Shown one piece after another: positions 34,631-44,338 of a stretch of 64,000 nt of DNA. The notes beneath the pieces were generated by a model, which saw only the letters and a program-made list of their open reading frames with translations, ran no database searches and was not told the DNA's origin. A program made the position numbers and the translations under genes. The stretch is from Phycisphaerales bacterium (GTDB lineage Bacteria > Planctomycetota > Phycisphaerae > Phycisphaerales > SM1A02): the NCBI GenBank assembly GCA_029260575.1, contig JAJDDB010000001.1, positions 1 through 64,000 of the forward strand. The letters are read 5' to 3'. How positions within the stretch are numbered: the stretch's first letter is position 1; every line of letters begins with the position of its first letter.

Positions 34631-36211
34631 TCAGTTGGAGGAGCCGAAGTTGTCAAGCAGAATCAACAGGTCAAAGACGTCAACATCGCCGTCGCCGTCG
34701 ATATCGCCGGGATTGATCGGATCCGGCGCTGGCGCGGGAATCGAATCCTTGCTGTTGTTGGAACCGGAATGCGGCGTCGCTGCATACGGAAAGACTGCGT
34801 TGAACTGCACATCGTTCGCTGCAACATTGTCACCAACGACTGTAATCTCCGCATAGGTCGGACCACTTGCGATCGCCGTCAGCGCAATATCCACCACATC
34901 ATCACCAAACCGCCGGCCGTTTGGCCATCCGCTGGACACACCGCCGGTCAGGTCGTTACCAATGAAGCCCAGCCGGCTGAATCCATCCTGGCCGCTCAAC
35001 GGGACCGGGCCGGTTGTCGTGGCAACACGCAATACATCCGGAATGAACACAGCCACGAGATCCTGACGATCGTTCGTCTGGAACTGTGTGTTGAACACCA
35101 AGTTGATGAGCGCTGCAAGCTCCGAATTCGCTGCGTGTGTTGCAAACTGATTGTCCTGCGTGGGCTTGGTCGAGTTGAAACGATCTTTATCCGCGAAGGC
35201 GACAAGCCCTTCGTTGAACAAAGGATTGCCCAGGCGATTGACCTGAATCCACGGGCCGAAGCTGCGAATGTCATCACCCTGCACGCGTCGAGTCAATGCA
35301 CGACGGCTCACCGACGCATACGCACCCACGCCGGTCTGTTGACCGAAGAACGCATCGTTGTATTGAAACTCCGGAAGCTCACTCAGCGGAATCTGCACAC
35401 CGAACGTGAGAACGTTGAACCCTCTAAAGCCATCGACGCCGTTGCCATCCTGACCAAGTCCGTCAGCAAGCGAGCCGGTGTTGTCGAGAATACGAATGTT
35501 CAGGAGGTCGAACACGCCGGGAATATCGGAATAGAAGCTGTCATCACGCGGGCCCGCAAACAGCGCTTCACCGTTGCTGCCATCCTGAATTGCCTGAAGC
35601 GTCAGGCTGTCTAGTTCCTGCAGAGACGTAGCGCCGGAAACGGAACGACCGTCCGCGTCGTTGTACAACGCCGTGACGTTACTGCCGACGTTCGGCGGCG
35701 CCACGACAATATCTTGGGCGATCCTGCTTTCGCGCCCATTACCACGTCGCACGACGGAGTACGTCTGCGTGTAATTCTGCTGGGCATCACCGATGCTTTG
35801 AATCTGCCCGGGCGCAGTACCGAGGCCGTATGACAGAATCGTGTTGATGTTCTTGTAACCTTCATCCACCGCGGAGAACTGGAAGTCGTATCGAAGTACG
35901 GTTTCGCCAGATGCGGGATTCGTAATGTGAAGGCTGTACCGGGCATCCGGCGAGAACCGATCGTAATGCGGACCGTCGCCCGGCTCAGAAAACGGACGAA
36001 CGTTCGCAAGAACATTGAGTACTTCAATGCTCGGATCGTCGTATTTTGTACCGACGAATGCATACACGTCCGTCAGGTTTGCTTGCGGGTCGAGTTTGAT
36101 CAGAGGAGCGTCACTGTGGCTGGAGGCGCGGGCAATCGGCGAACTGATCGCCGCAAACGCACCTGCAGTAAGAACCACTGCTCCAATCTTCAATGAACTG
36201 TTCCGAAACAT
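34631..36211 (-). CDS. DUF4331 secreted protein with C-terminal dockerin-like repeat
   Basis: The 526-residue product starts with a signal peptide (LKIGAVVLTAGAFAAISSPI) and then ASSHSDAPLIKLDPQANLTD, the classic opening of DUF4331, continuing with VYAFVG. Most of the protein matches the usual length of that family, whose function is unknown. The last 30 residues read GDIDGDGDVDVFDLLILLDN, a single dockerin-like calcium loop plus helix. It is divergently placed to an ECF sigma/anti-sigma pair, a context in which DUF4331 genes are often found, so it is a likely target of that sigma factor. Confidence 0.85.
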   Translation of the reverse strand: MFRNSSLKIGAVVLTAGAFAAISSPIARASSHSDAPLIKLDPQANLTDVYAFVGTKYDDPSIEVLNVLANVRPFSEPGDGPHYDRFSPDARYSLHITNPASGETVLRYDFQFSAVDEGYKNINTILSYGLGTAPGQIQSIGDAQQNYTQTYSVVRRGNGRESRIAQDIVVAPPNVGSNVTALYNDADGRSVSGATSLQELDSLTLQAIQDGSNGEALFAGPRDDSFYSDIPGVFDLLNIRILDNTGSLADGLGQDGNGVDGFRGFNVLTFGVQIPLSELPEFQYNDAFFGQQTGVGAYASVSRRALTRRVQGDDIRSFGPWIQVNRLGNPLFNEGLVAFADKDRFNSTKPTQDNQFATHAANSELAALINLVFNTQFQTNDRQDLVAVFIPDVLRVATTTGPVPLSGQDGFSRLGFIGNDLTGGVSSGWPNGRRFGDDVVDIALTAIASGPTYAEITVVGDNVAANDVQFNAVFPYAATPHSGSNNSKDSIPAPAPDPINPGDIDGDGDVDVFDLLILLDNFGSSN

Positions 36212-36354
36212 GATGTGCCTTTCCAGAGGAGGTTGAATGTGTCATGTCGCGCACGTGAGTTGTCGTGACGCGACAGGCAACGAAGGAGTCCGTCGATTGC
36301 CTATGCCAAGAGCACGGCAAACCATCGACCCCTCCAATCCGACATACGGCACCT

Positions 36355-36454
36355 CTGAGTTTTTGATTTTCGAAGAAAACTTCGTCCTTCGGGTACACCC
36401 GCAATCAGGTTCGAAACATTGATTTGGCTTATTCCCGAAAAATCAAAAACTCAG
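36355..36454. repeat. 100-bp element with 16-bp terminal inverted repeats
   Basis: CTGAGTTTTTGATTTT at 36355-36370 is repeated inverted at 36439-36454. The enclosed ~68 bp has no open frame and no flanking target duplication that can be seen. It lies in the 561-bp gap between the divergent DUF4331 and sigma genes. It could be a MITE, a long hairpin RNA or a composite regulatory site. The rest of 36212-36772 shows nothing else firm. Confidence 0.65.
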
Positions 36455-36772
36455 TCAAATTGACCGGCGAATGAATTAGTGAGGAATCTCAGCCTGCGAA
36501 GCGCGTTGGCGACTCTGAACGATCCGTCACATAACACGATTGGACCCACCACGTTGTCTGCCTGCCAGTGCCATCCCAAGCAATGCATCGAGAGCCACCC
36601 GCATCCGTGTGGCAATGCTGGTGGATTGCATCCGATGACGGCAGGCCCAGATGCACAGTCAAATTTACTTCTGTCGCATCGCATGCAGCTTCGGTATCAT
36701 TGGCCTGTCAATGGTCTTACGGTGGACCGAAGCCTTCGACCAAACTTCAGCGCTTCGTTCGGACTGCATGTG

Positions 36773-37342
36773 ATGTCAGATCATTCCGTCGAATTCGAAT
36801 CCAGCGACGTTCAGTTGATCGGTCGTGTTGCCCAACGGGAACATGATGCGTTTCTTCAGCTGTACGATCGCCACGCCCCTCGAACGCTTGGCATCATCCG
36901 GCGGGTGCTTCACAATCAACACGATGCTGAAGATGTGTTGCAACAGGTCATGCTTGAGTTGTGGACTCGGCATGCCGCGCGTTACAACCCGGTGCTGGGG
37001 CGGGTTGACACATGGATCTTCAGACTTGCACGCTCCCGGGCGATTGATCGTGCCCGAACCAATGCGCGACGCCACGCGAATCAGCAGCGTGCACAGGATC
37101 AGCGCGCACCTGAGTCGCTGATCAATATTGACTCTCAGATTGGTATCGATCTGCGTACTGAACTGGAGACGCTCGATAAGGATCTACGTGCGCCGATTGT
37201 GCTCGCATTCACGTACGGAATGACGCGCGATCAGATTGCTGAACATCTCGACATCCCGGTTGGTACTGTAAAATCACGAATACGAAATGGAGTTGCCCAG
37301 CTGCGCGAGCGGCTGTGCGCATCGGAGACTGTCGCGCCATGA
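36773..37342 (+). CDS. ECF sigma factor (SigK/ChrR-partner type)
   Basis: The 189-residue product starts at MSDHSVEFESSDVQL; the open frame runs 98 codons further upstream, but that part has no family likeness. Region 2 is clear (LGIIRRVLHNQHDAEDVLQQ, VDTWIFRLARSRAIDRAR). Region 4 reads IVLAFTYGMTRDQIAEHLDI followed by PVGTVKSRIRNGVAQLRERL, the RpoE/SigK pattern. The TGA overlaps the ATG of the ChrR-like gene (ATGA), so sigma and anti-sigma are made together. The divergent DUF4331 gene is a probable regulon member. Confidence 0.88.
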   Translation: MSDHSVEFESSDVQLIGRVAQREHDAFLQLYDRHAPRTLGIIRRVLHNQHDAEDVLQQVMLELWTRHAARYNPVLGRVDTWIFRLARSRAIDRARTNARRHANQQRAQDQRAPESLINIDSQIGIDLRTELETLDKDLRAPIVLAFTYGMTRDQIAEHLDIPVGTVKSRIRNGVAQLRERLCASETVAP

Positions 37343-37953
37343 CGTGCGAATTTGACAATCTGCTTGACCAGGCTGCGATGTACGCAGCCGGTACCTTGCC
37401 GCCGGACGAGTTCGAACAATTCGAGTCGCAACTGCTGGCCGGCGATTCCGAACATCTGCACGCGTTCAGTGAAGTGCAGAACGTCGTTGATCAATTCCTG
37501 CACGAGGAACAGTCCGAGGAACCAAACTTGATCGTACGGAGCAATCTGATCAGCGCTATCGCGCCTTCGAAACCCGACCCGGTCTTTGCATCCGTGGACG
37601 AGACCGATGACACGCTTGCAGAAGATCCATCTGCAATGGTCATTCTGCGCGGTGATGACATCGGCTGGCGCGAGACAAATGTTCCCGGTGTTCGATCACG
37701 CAACCTCTTCGTGGACCGCGAATTGAATCGAGTCACGCTGTTGCTCAAACTCGAGCCCGGCGTCGTCTTCCCGGATCATGAACACCCCGGCGTGGAAGAG
37801 TGCCTCATTCTCGAAGGAGATCTCGAACTCGCAGGCAAGACGCTGCACAGATCCGATTACATTCGCATCCCAAAAGGTGGACAACATGGTGTACCGCGAA
37901 CCCGCTCCGGGTGCGTTCTGCTTGTCATTTCGCCATTGACTGACGCTGCCTGA
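37339..37953 (+). CDS. ChrR-like zinc cupin anti-sigma factor
   Basis: The 204-residue product begins MTCEFDNLLDQAAMYAAGTL, an anti-sigma zinc-binding-like domain with the ALGTL-type motif seen in RskA/ChrR proteins (here AAGTLPPDEFEQFE). Residues about 110-200 are a ChrR-type cupin: LEPGVVFPDHEHPGVEECLI, then EGDLELAGK and IPKGGQHGVPRTRSG. The two histidines, glutamate and later histidine form the usual metal site. In ChrR relatives the N-terminal domain holds the sigma factor and the cupin senses oxidants such as singlet oxygen or organic peroxide. The zinc-binding H..CxxC set of the N-domain is incomplete. Confidence 0.8.
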   Translation: MTCEFDNLLDQAAMYAAGTLPPDEFEQFESQLLAGDSEHLHAFSEVQNVVDQFLHEEQSEEPNLIVRSNLISAIAPSKPDPVFASVDETDDTLAEDPSAMVILRGDDIGWRETNVPGVRSRNLFVDRELNRVTLLLKLEPGVVFPDHEHPGVEECLILEGDLELAGKTLHRSDYIRIPKGGQHGVPRTRSGCVLLVISPLTDAA

Positions 37954-38201
37954 ATAGCGCTTTGAACAGAAATCAAAATCCGAAAACGTTGAGCAGCAAG
38001 AATTTTTCGAATTCCTCACTGCAGTCGATTCGTGCGCCCAACATCACCGCAACAACTGTACACCCCGGAATCTGCGCATCGATTCAAAGCGTGGGTCGCT
38101 CGATTAGAACTCCCAGAGCCGCGAGAATGTCTAATGAGTGCCTTGCGCATACTTTGCTGCAGGCGGCCTGAACATGTTTTAGGTATAAACATGCATAACT
38201 C

Positions 38202-40508
38202 ATGCAACGATCGACCTCGCTGACAACGCAGAGCAAGATGATGCGACGAGCAATCTGGATCGTTGCAATTCTTCTGGCTGTCGCACCAGCCGCAGGCCAA
38301 ACGCCCACAACCGCAACTGAACCAGCCTCTGAAGAAGCTGCCCTCCCGACACCCGAGCAGCGGATTACCACCCGCCTCGCTGATATCAGCGAAGAACTGC
38401 AGCGTGTGCAGGATCAGCTCGCCCAATCGGGTGAAAAGCCTCCGCCACATCTGTTGCAAGTCGAAACTATTCTCAAGCGCATTGAACTTGCACTTGGCGA
38501 ACAGAGCGCGACACTGCAGCAGACCGCTGAATCCACACAGACACTGCAAGAATTGCAAACAGCACTTGTGGACCTGCAGACCAACGGTCCGCCGGAATCC
38601 GCACCGTATTCAATTCTGGTTATCGATTCGGTCCGCAACGAACTGCAGACCCTGCACGGCCGTGAAGCGACGCTGCAAGCGGGCATTGAAGCAGCCACAC
38701 AGGCCCGTGAGGAAGCTGCAAAAACGCTCGAACAAAAAGAAGCTGCACGCCGTCAGGTACGCGAGCGCCGTGATTCCAATACGGATGACGCACAGGTCGC
38801 AACGCTGACACAGGCGCTGCGCATTGCTGAACTGGAAAGCCAACTGGCTGCACAGCAACTTGAACTCCGCAAGCTTGAAACCCAGCGCCAGGCGGTTCTC
38901 AAGGACACCTACGAGGCGCGGGTCGCAGTGCTCGAAGAGCGCGATACATGGATGTCCCGTCAGTCCACATTCTCATCAAGCGATCTGCAATCCAAGCTTG
39001 TCGAGTACGACGCCAAGGAGGCTGCGCTTAAGGAGCAACAGGAGCTGCTGCAGATTCGCCTGACGATGCTCGAGCGCCAATGGGTCGACGCCCGCGAGCG
39101 CCTCGAAGCCAATGCAGAAGATCAGGCCGTTGCAGAAGAGGTCAATGCACGCCGGCTTTCGTTCCAGGTTCGGCAGCGCGACATTGCAACACTCTCGCGC
39201 CGCCAACAGCGCATCACCGACACCAAGGAACTCTGGCGGCGGCGCTACGACATCTGGCGGGCACTGCCCGAGCGTGCTGTCCTTTCCAAGTGGGATGAAG
39301 AAGCCCGCGTCCGGCTCGAATCACTGGACTCCGAATATGCGCTGCAGGAACTCGAATTCAGAGATCTTCGCCAATCACTCGTCGCATTGCAGGACAAACT
39401 CGACGCTGCGGACGCACAGTCGCCTGCCGTCAGCCGCTGGATTCGTGAGCAGATACACCTCACCCAGGAACTCGATCAGGTCTACGAATCGAACGTTGCA
39501 AGCATAGAGAGCACACGCCTCGCAGCAGAGCGCCTGCTCGGCGACATAAGCAAACACGTCTCAACCGTCGGCTTCAGCGAGCATGTAGCTGCGTTTTGGG
39601 ATGGCGTTGTCGAAGTCTGGAATTTTGAAATCACATCAATCGACGATCGCCCGATCACAGTCGGCAAGATCGTCGTCGGTCTGATTCTGCTGTTTCTCGG
39701 GTTCTTCGCAGCTCGGCTCATCAGCGCATGGCTCGGCAGACGCCTCCTGCCACGAGTTGGCTTCAATGAAGGTGCAGCCGCAGCGATTCGTTCCGTCATT
39801 TTCTACGTGCTGCTCATCAGTTTCGTCTTCATCGCCCTGCGCACAGTAAACGTCCCACTCACCGCATTCACGATTCTTGGCGGTGCTGTTGCAATCGGCG
39901 TCGGATTCGGCAGCCAGAACATCATGAACAATTTCATGAGCGGGTTGATCCTTATAGCAGAACGACCCATACGCGTTGGCGATCTCATACAGATCGGCGA
40001 ACTCTACGGCGTCGTGCAGCATCTCGGCGCACGCAGCACACGGATTCTCACCGGTGACAATATCGAAATCATTGTGCCCAACAGCTCATTCCTCGAAAAC
40101 AACGTCATCAACTGGACGCTTTCGGAAACGCGCGTGCGCATCCATGTCTCAGTCGGCGTGGCCTATGGATCGCCAACCGACAAAGTCACCGAACTGCTGC
40201 ATAAAGCCAGCAGTGAACACAAACGCGTGTTGGCCACACCCGCTCCGATCGTCCTGTTTGAAGAATTCGGCGACAATTCGCTCAACTTCGAAGTCCATTT
40301 CTGGATCGTCATGCGCCGGCTGATGGATCGGCGCATCATCGAAAGTGAAATCCGCTATCGCATAGATACCCTCTTCCGCGAAGAAGGTATCGTCATCGCC
40401 TTCCCGCAGCGGGATGTTCACGTGAATGCACTTGCGCCGCTGGACGTTCGCATTCTGGCGCAGCGCAACAACGACACATCTACTGAAAGTGCTGACAAAT
40501 CCAGCTGA
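38202..40508 (+). CDS. MscS/MscK-type mechanosensitive ion channel with long coiled-coil periplasmic part
   Basis: The 768-residue product has an export signal (MMRRAIWIVAILLAVAPAAG); an alternative start at 38238 fits that signal better. Residues about 40-460 are charged heptad-rich coiled coil, presumably periplasmic. Three membrane helices follow (VGKIVVGLILLFLGFFAARL, SVIFYVLLISFVFIALRTVN, FTILGGAVAIGVGFGSQNIM), the last being the gly/ala-rich pore helix of MscS. The cytoplasmic beta domain has GLILIAERPIRVGDLIQIG and IIVPNSSFLENNVINWT. Such channels release solutes at osmotic downshock. The corA-like gene starts 37 bp downstream, so the two are probably an operon for ion balance. Confidence 0.9.
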   Translation: MQRSTSLTTQSKMMRRAIWIVAILLAVAPAAGQTPTTATEPASEEAALPTPEQRITTRLADISEELQRVQDQLAQSGEKPPPHLLQVETILKRIELALGEQSATLQQTAESTQTLQELQTALVDLQTNGPPESAPYSILVIDSVRNELQTLHGREATLQAGIEAATQAREEAAKTLEQKEAARRQVRERRDSNTDDAQVATLTQALRIAELESQLAAQQLELRKLETQRQAVLKDTYEARVAVLEERDTWMSRQSTFSSSDLQSKLVEYDAKEAALKEQQELLQIRLTMLERQWVDARERLEANAEDQAVAEEVNARRLSFQVRQRDIATLSRRQQRITDTKELWRRRYDIWRALPERAVLSKWDEEARVRLESLDSEYALQELEFRDLRQSLVALQDKLDAADAQSPAVSRWIREQIHLTQELDQVYESNVASIESTRLAAERLLGDISKHVSTVGFSEHVAAFWDGVVEVWNFEITSIDDRPITVGKIVVGLILLFLGFFAARLISAWLGRRLLPRVGFNEGAAAAIRSVIFYVLLISFVFIALRTVNVPLTAFTILGGAVAIGVGFGSQNIMNNFMSGLILIAERPIRVGDLIQIGELYGVVQHLGARSTRILTGDNIEIIVPNSSFLENNVINWTLSETRVRIHVSVGVAYGSPTDKVTELLHKASSEHKRVLATPAPIVLFEEFGDNSLNFEVHFWIVMRRLMDRRIIESEIRYRIDTLFREEGIVIAFPQRDVHVNALAPLDVRILAQRNNDTSTESADKSS

Positions 40509-40545
40509 GCGCTGATTGCGACCGTCGATTGCGTGGAGTCTTTAT

Positions 40546-41619
40546 ATGTTTCACAAACAGCACCCACCCGCCGGTTCACGTCCCGGAACCCTTGTCATTT
40601 CAGACAATGCCCTGCCGCCGCGCATTACCGCTATGCTGTATACGAAAGACGATGTACACGTGCATGAGAGTGCTGACATCGAAACATTACAGACGTTGCG
40701 CGCCCAACCCGGCAAACTCTGGATAGATGTGCAAGGCCTCGGCGACGAACAGCTCCTGCGTACACTTGCAGCCGAATTCAAAATCCATTCGCTTGCCCTC
40801 GAAGATGTCATCAACGTCCCCCAACGACCCAAGACCGAAGAGTTCGATCTCCATCAACTCTACATCTCCCGCATGGTCAAACTCGACGAACGAGGATCTG
40901 TCGACATCGAGCAGGTCAGCATTTTCTTCGGCGAGAATTTTGTCCTGACCTTTCAGGAACTCTACGGCGATGTGCTCGATCCCGTGCGCCAACGCATTCA
41001 CCAGGGCGCCGGGCCGATGCGCAAATCTGGGTCGGATTACCTTGCCTACGCAATCATCGACACAATCATTGACCATTACTACCCGGCAGTGGAATTCATC
41101 AGCAATGCGCTTGAACGCGTCGAGACGCAGGTCATGAACGATGTTTCACAGGATATTCTTGCGACAATCAACCGCATGAAGCGCACGCTGCTTGATCTGC
41201 GCCGCGGCATCTGGCCGCAGCGTGATGCAGTCAATGCGCTTGTGCGCGGTGACAGCCCGTTCGTGTCAAAAGATGTCCGCGTGTATTTCAGAGATTGCTA
41301 CGACCATGCGGTACAGATCGTCGATGTCATTGACGCCTCGCGCGACATTGCTTCCAACCTGTTCAACACATACCTGTCCGTCGTCAGCAACCGCATGAAC
41401 GAAGTCATGAAAGTGCTGACAATCATGGCAAGTATCTTCATCCCGCTGACATTCATGGCAGGAGTCTACGGCATGAATTTTTCGGACATGCCCGAACTCA
41501 GTTACAAATGGGCATATCCCGCACTGCTCGTGAGCATGTTATTCGTCGCAGGCGTTATGTTGCTGTACTTCCGCCGTAAAGGCTGGATCGGCCGAACTGC
41601 ACCTCCGGCAGACGATTGA
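40546..41619 (+). CDS. corA: CorA-family magnesium/cobalt transporter
   Basis: The 357-residue product starts at MFHKQHPP with TGGAG upstream. The long cytoplasmic N-domain has the CorA look (LWIDVQGLGDEQLLRTLAAE, HSLALEDVINVPQRPKTEEF). The C-terminus has two membrane helices: TIMASIFIPLTFMAGVYGMN, which holds the family's GMN selectivity motif (YGMNF), and YPALLVSMLFVAGVMLLYFR. Between them MPELSYKWAY is the usual loop. It forms a pentameric channel for Mg2+ (also Co2+, Ni2+). It follows the MscS-type gene in one operon. Confidence 0.92.
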   Translation: MFHKQHPPAGSRPGTLVISDNALPPRITAMLYTKDDVHVHESADIETLQTLRAQPGKLWIDVQGLGDEQLLRTLAAEFKIHSLALEDVINVPQRPKTEEFDLHQLYISRMVKLDERGSVDIEQVSIFFGENFVLTFQELYGDVLDPVRQRIHQGAGPMRKSGSDYLAYAIIDTIIDHYYPAVEFISNALERVETQVMNDVSQDILATINRMKRTLLDLRRGIWPQRDAVNALVRGDSPFVSKDVRVYFRDCYDHAVQIVDVIDASRDIASNLFNTYLSVVSNRMNEVMKVLTIMASIFIPLTFMAGVYGMNFSDMPELSYKWAYPALLVSMLFVAGVMLLYFRRKGWIGRTAPPADD

Positions 41620-41809
41620 AAACATCAATTCCGCCCAACACGATACGCCGCCAATAGATGCCGCTGCTCAACCGCCCAATGCGGTTTGCCTTTCCATTCA
41701 AGTTGCATCGAGTACAAGGCGATACCGCGGCGAACGCACGAATTGACATTGCAGACCTTTTCTGCACTGAATGAACTTCGTCCGTGAAGCGGCAGAAACT
41801 AAACCTGAC

Positions 41810-43765
41810 TTATGAATCTGATTCAAATCGACCGCTGGAATTCGCCCCATCCCATCGCAACATCACCGCAGCCAGCGGCGGCAGCGTCAATTCCAGCGCA
41901 TATTCATAGCCGTGATATGCGTGTTTCGTTGATGGCAACCCGCCCATGTTCCCCTGCCCCGAACCGCCGAACTCGGTTGCATCGCTGTTGAATATCTCTT
42001 TCCACCACCCGCCCATCGGCACGCCGATGCGGTAGCTGCTGCGCACTTCAGGCGTTGCGTTGAGCACCACCGCAATCACATCGCGATCACTGCTGCCGCG
42101 CCGTAGAAACGAAAACACCGATTGATCCGCATCGTTCGGATCTAGCCAGGCAAAACCACTCGGCAGACAATCCTGCTCGTACAGCGCCGGCTCCTCGCGA
42201 TACAACCGATTCAACTCGCGCACAGTGTTCAGCACACCACGATGCGATTCGCTGTCCAACAGATGCCAATCCACCGACGATTCGTAATTCCACTCGCGCC
42301 ACTGCCCGATCTCTCCGCCCATGAACAGCAGCTTCTTACCCGCTGCGGTCCATTGCGCGCTGAGCAGCAATCGCAGATTTGCAAACCGCTGCCAGTCATC
42401 GCCGGGCATCTTGCTCAGCAACGAACCCTTGCCATGCACAACTTCATCGTGCGACAAGGGCAGCAGGTAATTTTCCGCAAACTGATAAATTGCCCGGAAC
42501 GTCATTTCGTGGTGGTGATATTTCCGATGCACCGGCTCATGCTGCATGTACGCGAGCGTGTCGTGCATCCATCCCATGTCCCACTTCAGCCCGAAACCGA
42601 GCCCGCCTACATAGGTCGGCCGCGAGACCATCGGCCAGGCTGTTGATTCCTCAGCTATCATCTGCACATCCGGAAACGCGCCATACACCGCGCAGTTGAG
42701 CTGACGCAGAAAACCAATCGCATCAATGTTCTCGCGCCCGCCGTATTCATTGGCAATCCATTCACCCTCGCGGCGCGAATAATCACGGTACAACATCGAC
42801 GCCACTGCATCGACGCGCAAACCGTCAATGTGATACTTGTCAAACCAGAACAGTGCGTTGCTGATCAGGAAGCTGCGCACTTCATTGCGACCATAGTTGA
42901 ATATTGACGACTTCCAGTCCGGGTGAAAACCCAGCTTGGGGTCGGCATGTTCGAACAGATGCGTGCCATCAAAAAACTGCAGCCCGTGTTCATCTGTCGG
43001 AAAGTGCGATGGCACCCAATCCAGAATCACACCAATGTCGTGCTGATGCAGTTTGTCAATCAGGTACATCAAGTCCTGCGGTGAACCGAACCTGCTGGTC
43101 GCAGCGAAATACCCGGTGATCTGATACCCCCACGACCCGCCGAATGGATGTTCCATCACCGGCATGAATTCAACATGCGTGAATCCGGTCTTCTGCACAT
43201 GTTCAATCAGCAGCGGCGCAATCTCACGATACGACAGCACCCGATCGTTTTCGACATGCCGGCGCCACGAACCAACATGCAGTTCATAGACCGACATAGG
43301 CTGCGTCACGGTGTGCCGATCGCTGCGATGCTGCATCCACGCCGCATCGTTCCACTGATACTCCAGTTCATGCACAACCGACGCGGTTTTGGGCGGCTGC
43401 TCATGCATCACGCCGAACGGATCGGCTTTCTGCGCCGCGTATGCTTTGTGATTCGACACGACGTGGTACTTGTACAACGTTCCGGGCCCGAGATGCGGCA
43501 CGAACACTTCCCAGATTCCGGATTTGTCGCGCATCTGCATCTGGTGCAGCGCCGGCTTCCAGTTGTTGAAATCGCCAACGACAGAAACAGCCTGCGCGTT
43601 CGGCGCCCACACTGCAAACTGCACGCCGCGGCGCCCTTCACGCGACACGATATGCGCCCCCAGATGCTGATACAGCCGGTAGTGCGTGCCCTCGTTGAAC
43701 AGATGCAGGTCATCATCCGACAGAAGGCTCTGCATCTGCTGCTCCGTGTGGTGCGTGCGTGTCAC
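41810..43765 (-). CDS. glgB: 1,4-alpha-glucan branching enzyme
   Basis: The 651-residue product has a CBM48 N-domain (GVQFAVWAPNAQAVSVVGDF, NNWKP). The GH13 barrel shows the branching-enzyme markers MSVYELHVGSW and MEHPFGGSWGYQ. Catalytic residues are present: nucleophile Asp in GLRVDAVASMLY, acid Glu in MIAEESTAWP and the transition-state His-Asp in LSHDEVVHGK. Length is close to the usual 630-730 residues. It makes alpha-1,6 branches in glycogen. No other glycogen gene is adjacent; dtd lies 19 bp upstream-side on the neighbouring minus-strand position and may be unrelated in function. Confidence 0.95.
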   Translation of the reverse strand: MTRTHHTEQQMQSLLSDDDLHLFNEGTHYRLYQHLGAHIVSREGRRGVQFAVWAPNAQAVSVVGDFNNWKPALHQMQMRDKSGIWEVFVPHLGPGTLYKYHVVSNHKAYAAQKADPFGVMHEQPPKTASVVHELEYQWNDAAWMQHRSDRHTVTQPMSVYELHVGSWRRHVENDRVLSYREIAPLLIEHVQKTGFTHVEFMPVMEHPFGGSWGYQITGYFAATSRFGSPQDLMYLIDKLHQHDIGVILDWVPSHFPTDEHGLQFFDGTHLFEHADPKLGFHPDWKSSIFNYGRNEVRSFLISNALFWFDKYHIDGLRVDAVASMLYRDYSRREGEWIANEYGGRENIDAIGFLRQLNCAVYGAFPDVQMIAEESTAWPMVSRPTYVGGLGFGLKWDMGWMHDTLAYMQHEPVHRKYHHHEMTFRAIYQFAENYLLPLSHDEVVHGKGSLLSKMPGDDWQRFANLRLLLSAQWTAAGKKLLFMGGEIGQWREWNYESSVDWHLLDSESHRGVLNTVRELNRLYREEPALYEQDCLPSGFAWLDPNDADQSVFSFLRRGSSDRDVIAVVLNATPEVRSSYRIGVPMGGWWKEIFNSDATEFGGSGQGNMGGLPSTKHAYHGYEYALELTLPPLAAVMLRWDGANSSGRFESDS

Positions 43766-43783
43766 AAGAATGATTGTACCGGA

Positions 43784-44239
43784 TTATGACTCAGGCTCAC
43801 GGTGCACAAGCAGCGTCACCGGCCCGTCGTTTACAAGACTCACTTCCATCATCGCGCCGAAGATACCTGTCTCGACCGGCAGATTGTGGCTCTCGCGCAA
43901 CTCTTCAGCCACACGCTCATACAACTTCTCGCCAAGCGCCGGCTCCGCCGCGTGCATAAAGCTCGGTCGATTGCCCTTCTCGCAGTTGCCCGCCAACGTA
44001 AACTGGCTCACAAGCAGCACCGAGCCGTCAATGTCCTGCACCGACCGATTCATCTTGCCGTGAGTATCATTGAAGATGCGCAGCCGCGCGAGCTTGCCCG
44101 CAATCCACACCGCTTCACGCTCGGTGTCGCCCTGCACGACTCCAAGCAAGACCATAAGTCCACGGCCGATGGTTGCGGAATATCCCTCCCGCTGCACTCG
44201 AACCGATGCTTCGGAAACGCGCTGCACGACTGCGATCAT
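43784..44239 (-). CDS. dtd: D-aminoacyl-tRNA deacylase
   Basis: The 151-residue product has the full Dtd signature: start MIAVVQRVSEASVRV, the catalytic-loop motif SVLLVSQFTLAGNCEKGNRP and the cis-proline region VSLVNDGPVTLLV. Its length is that of the family (about 145-155). The enzyme removes D-amino acids (and glycine from tRNA-Ala) in the cytoplasm and so protects translation. It sits upstream of glgB on the minus strand with an 18-bp gap, so the two are probably co-transcribed. Confidence 0.95.
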   Translation of the reverse strand: MIAVVQRVSEASVRVQREGYSATIGRGLMVLLGVVQGDTEREAVWIAGKLARLRIFNDTHGKMNRSVQDIDGSVLLVSQFTLAGNCEKGNRPSFMHAAEPALGEKLYERVAEELRESHNLPVETGIFGAMMEVSLVNDGPVTLLVHREPES

Positions 44240-44338
44240 GTCGCGCAGTGTACAGAAGGTCCACGTACTCGCGTTCCCTTCCGCCGCGCATTATTTCAAT
44301 GGTCTATGTGTTTGGCTGTCTGGCTTTTTGGCTTTTCT

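Noticed and set aside
34769-35614. 281-codon plus-strand open frame
   Set aside because: It is antisense to the DUF4331 gene, whose signal peptide and family signature are clear.
43148-43789. 213-codon plus-strand open frame
   Set aside because: It is antisense to glgB and rich in His/Arg, as expected for a shadow frame.
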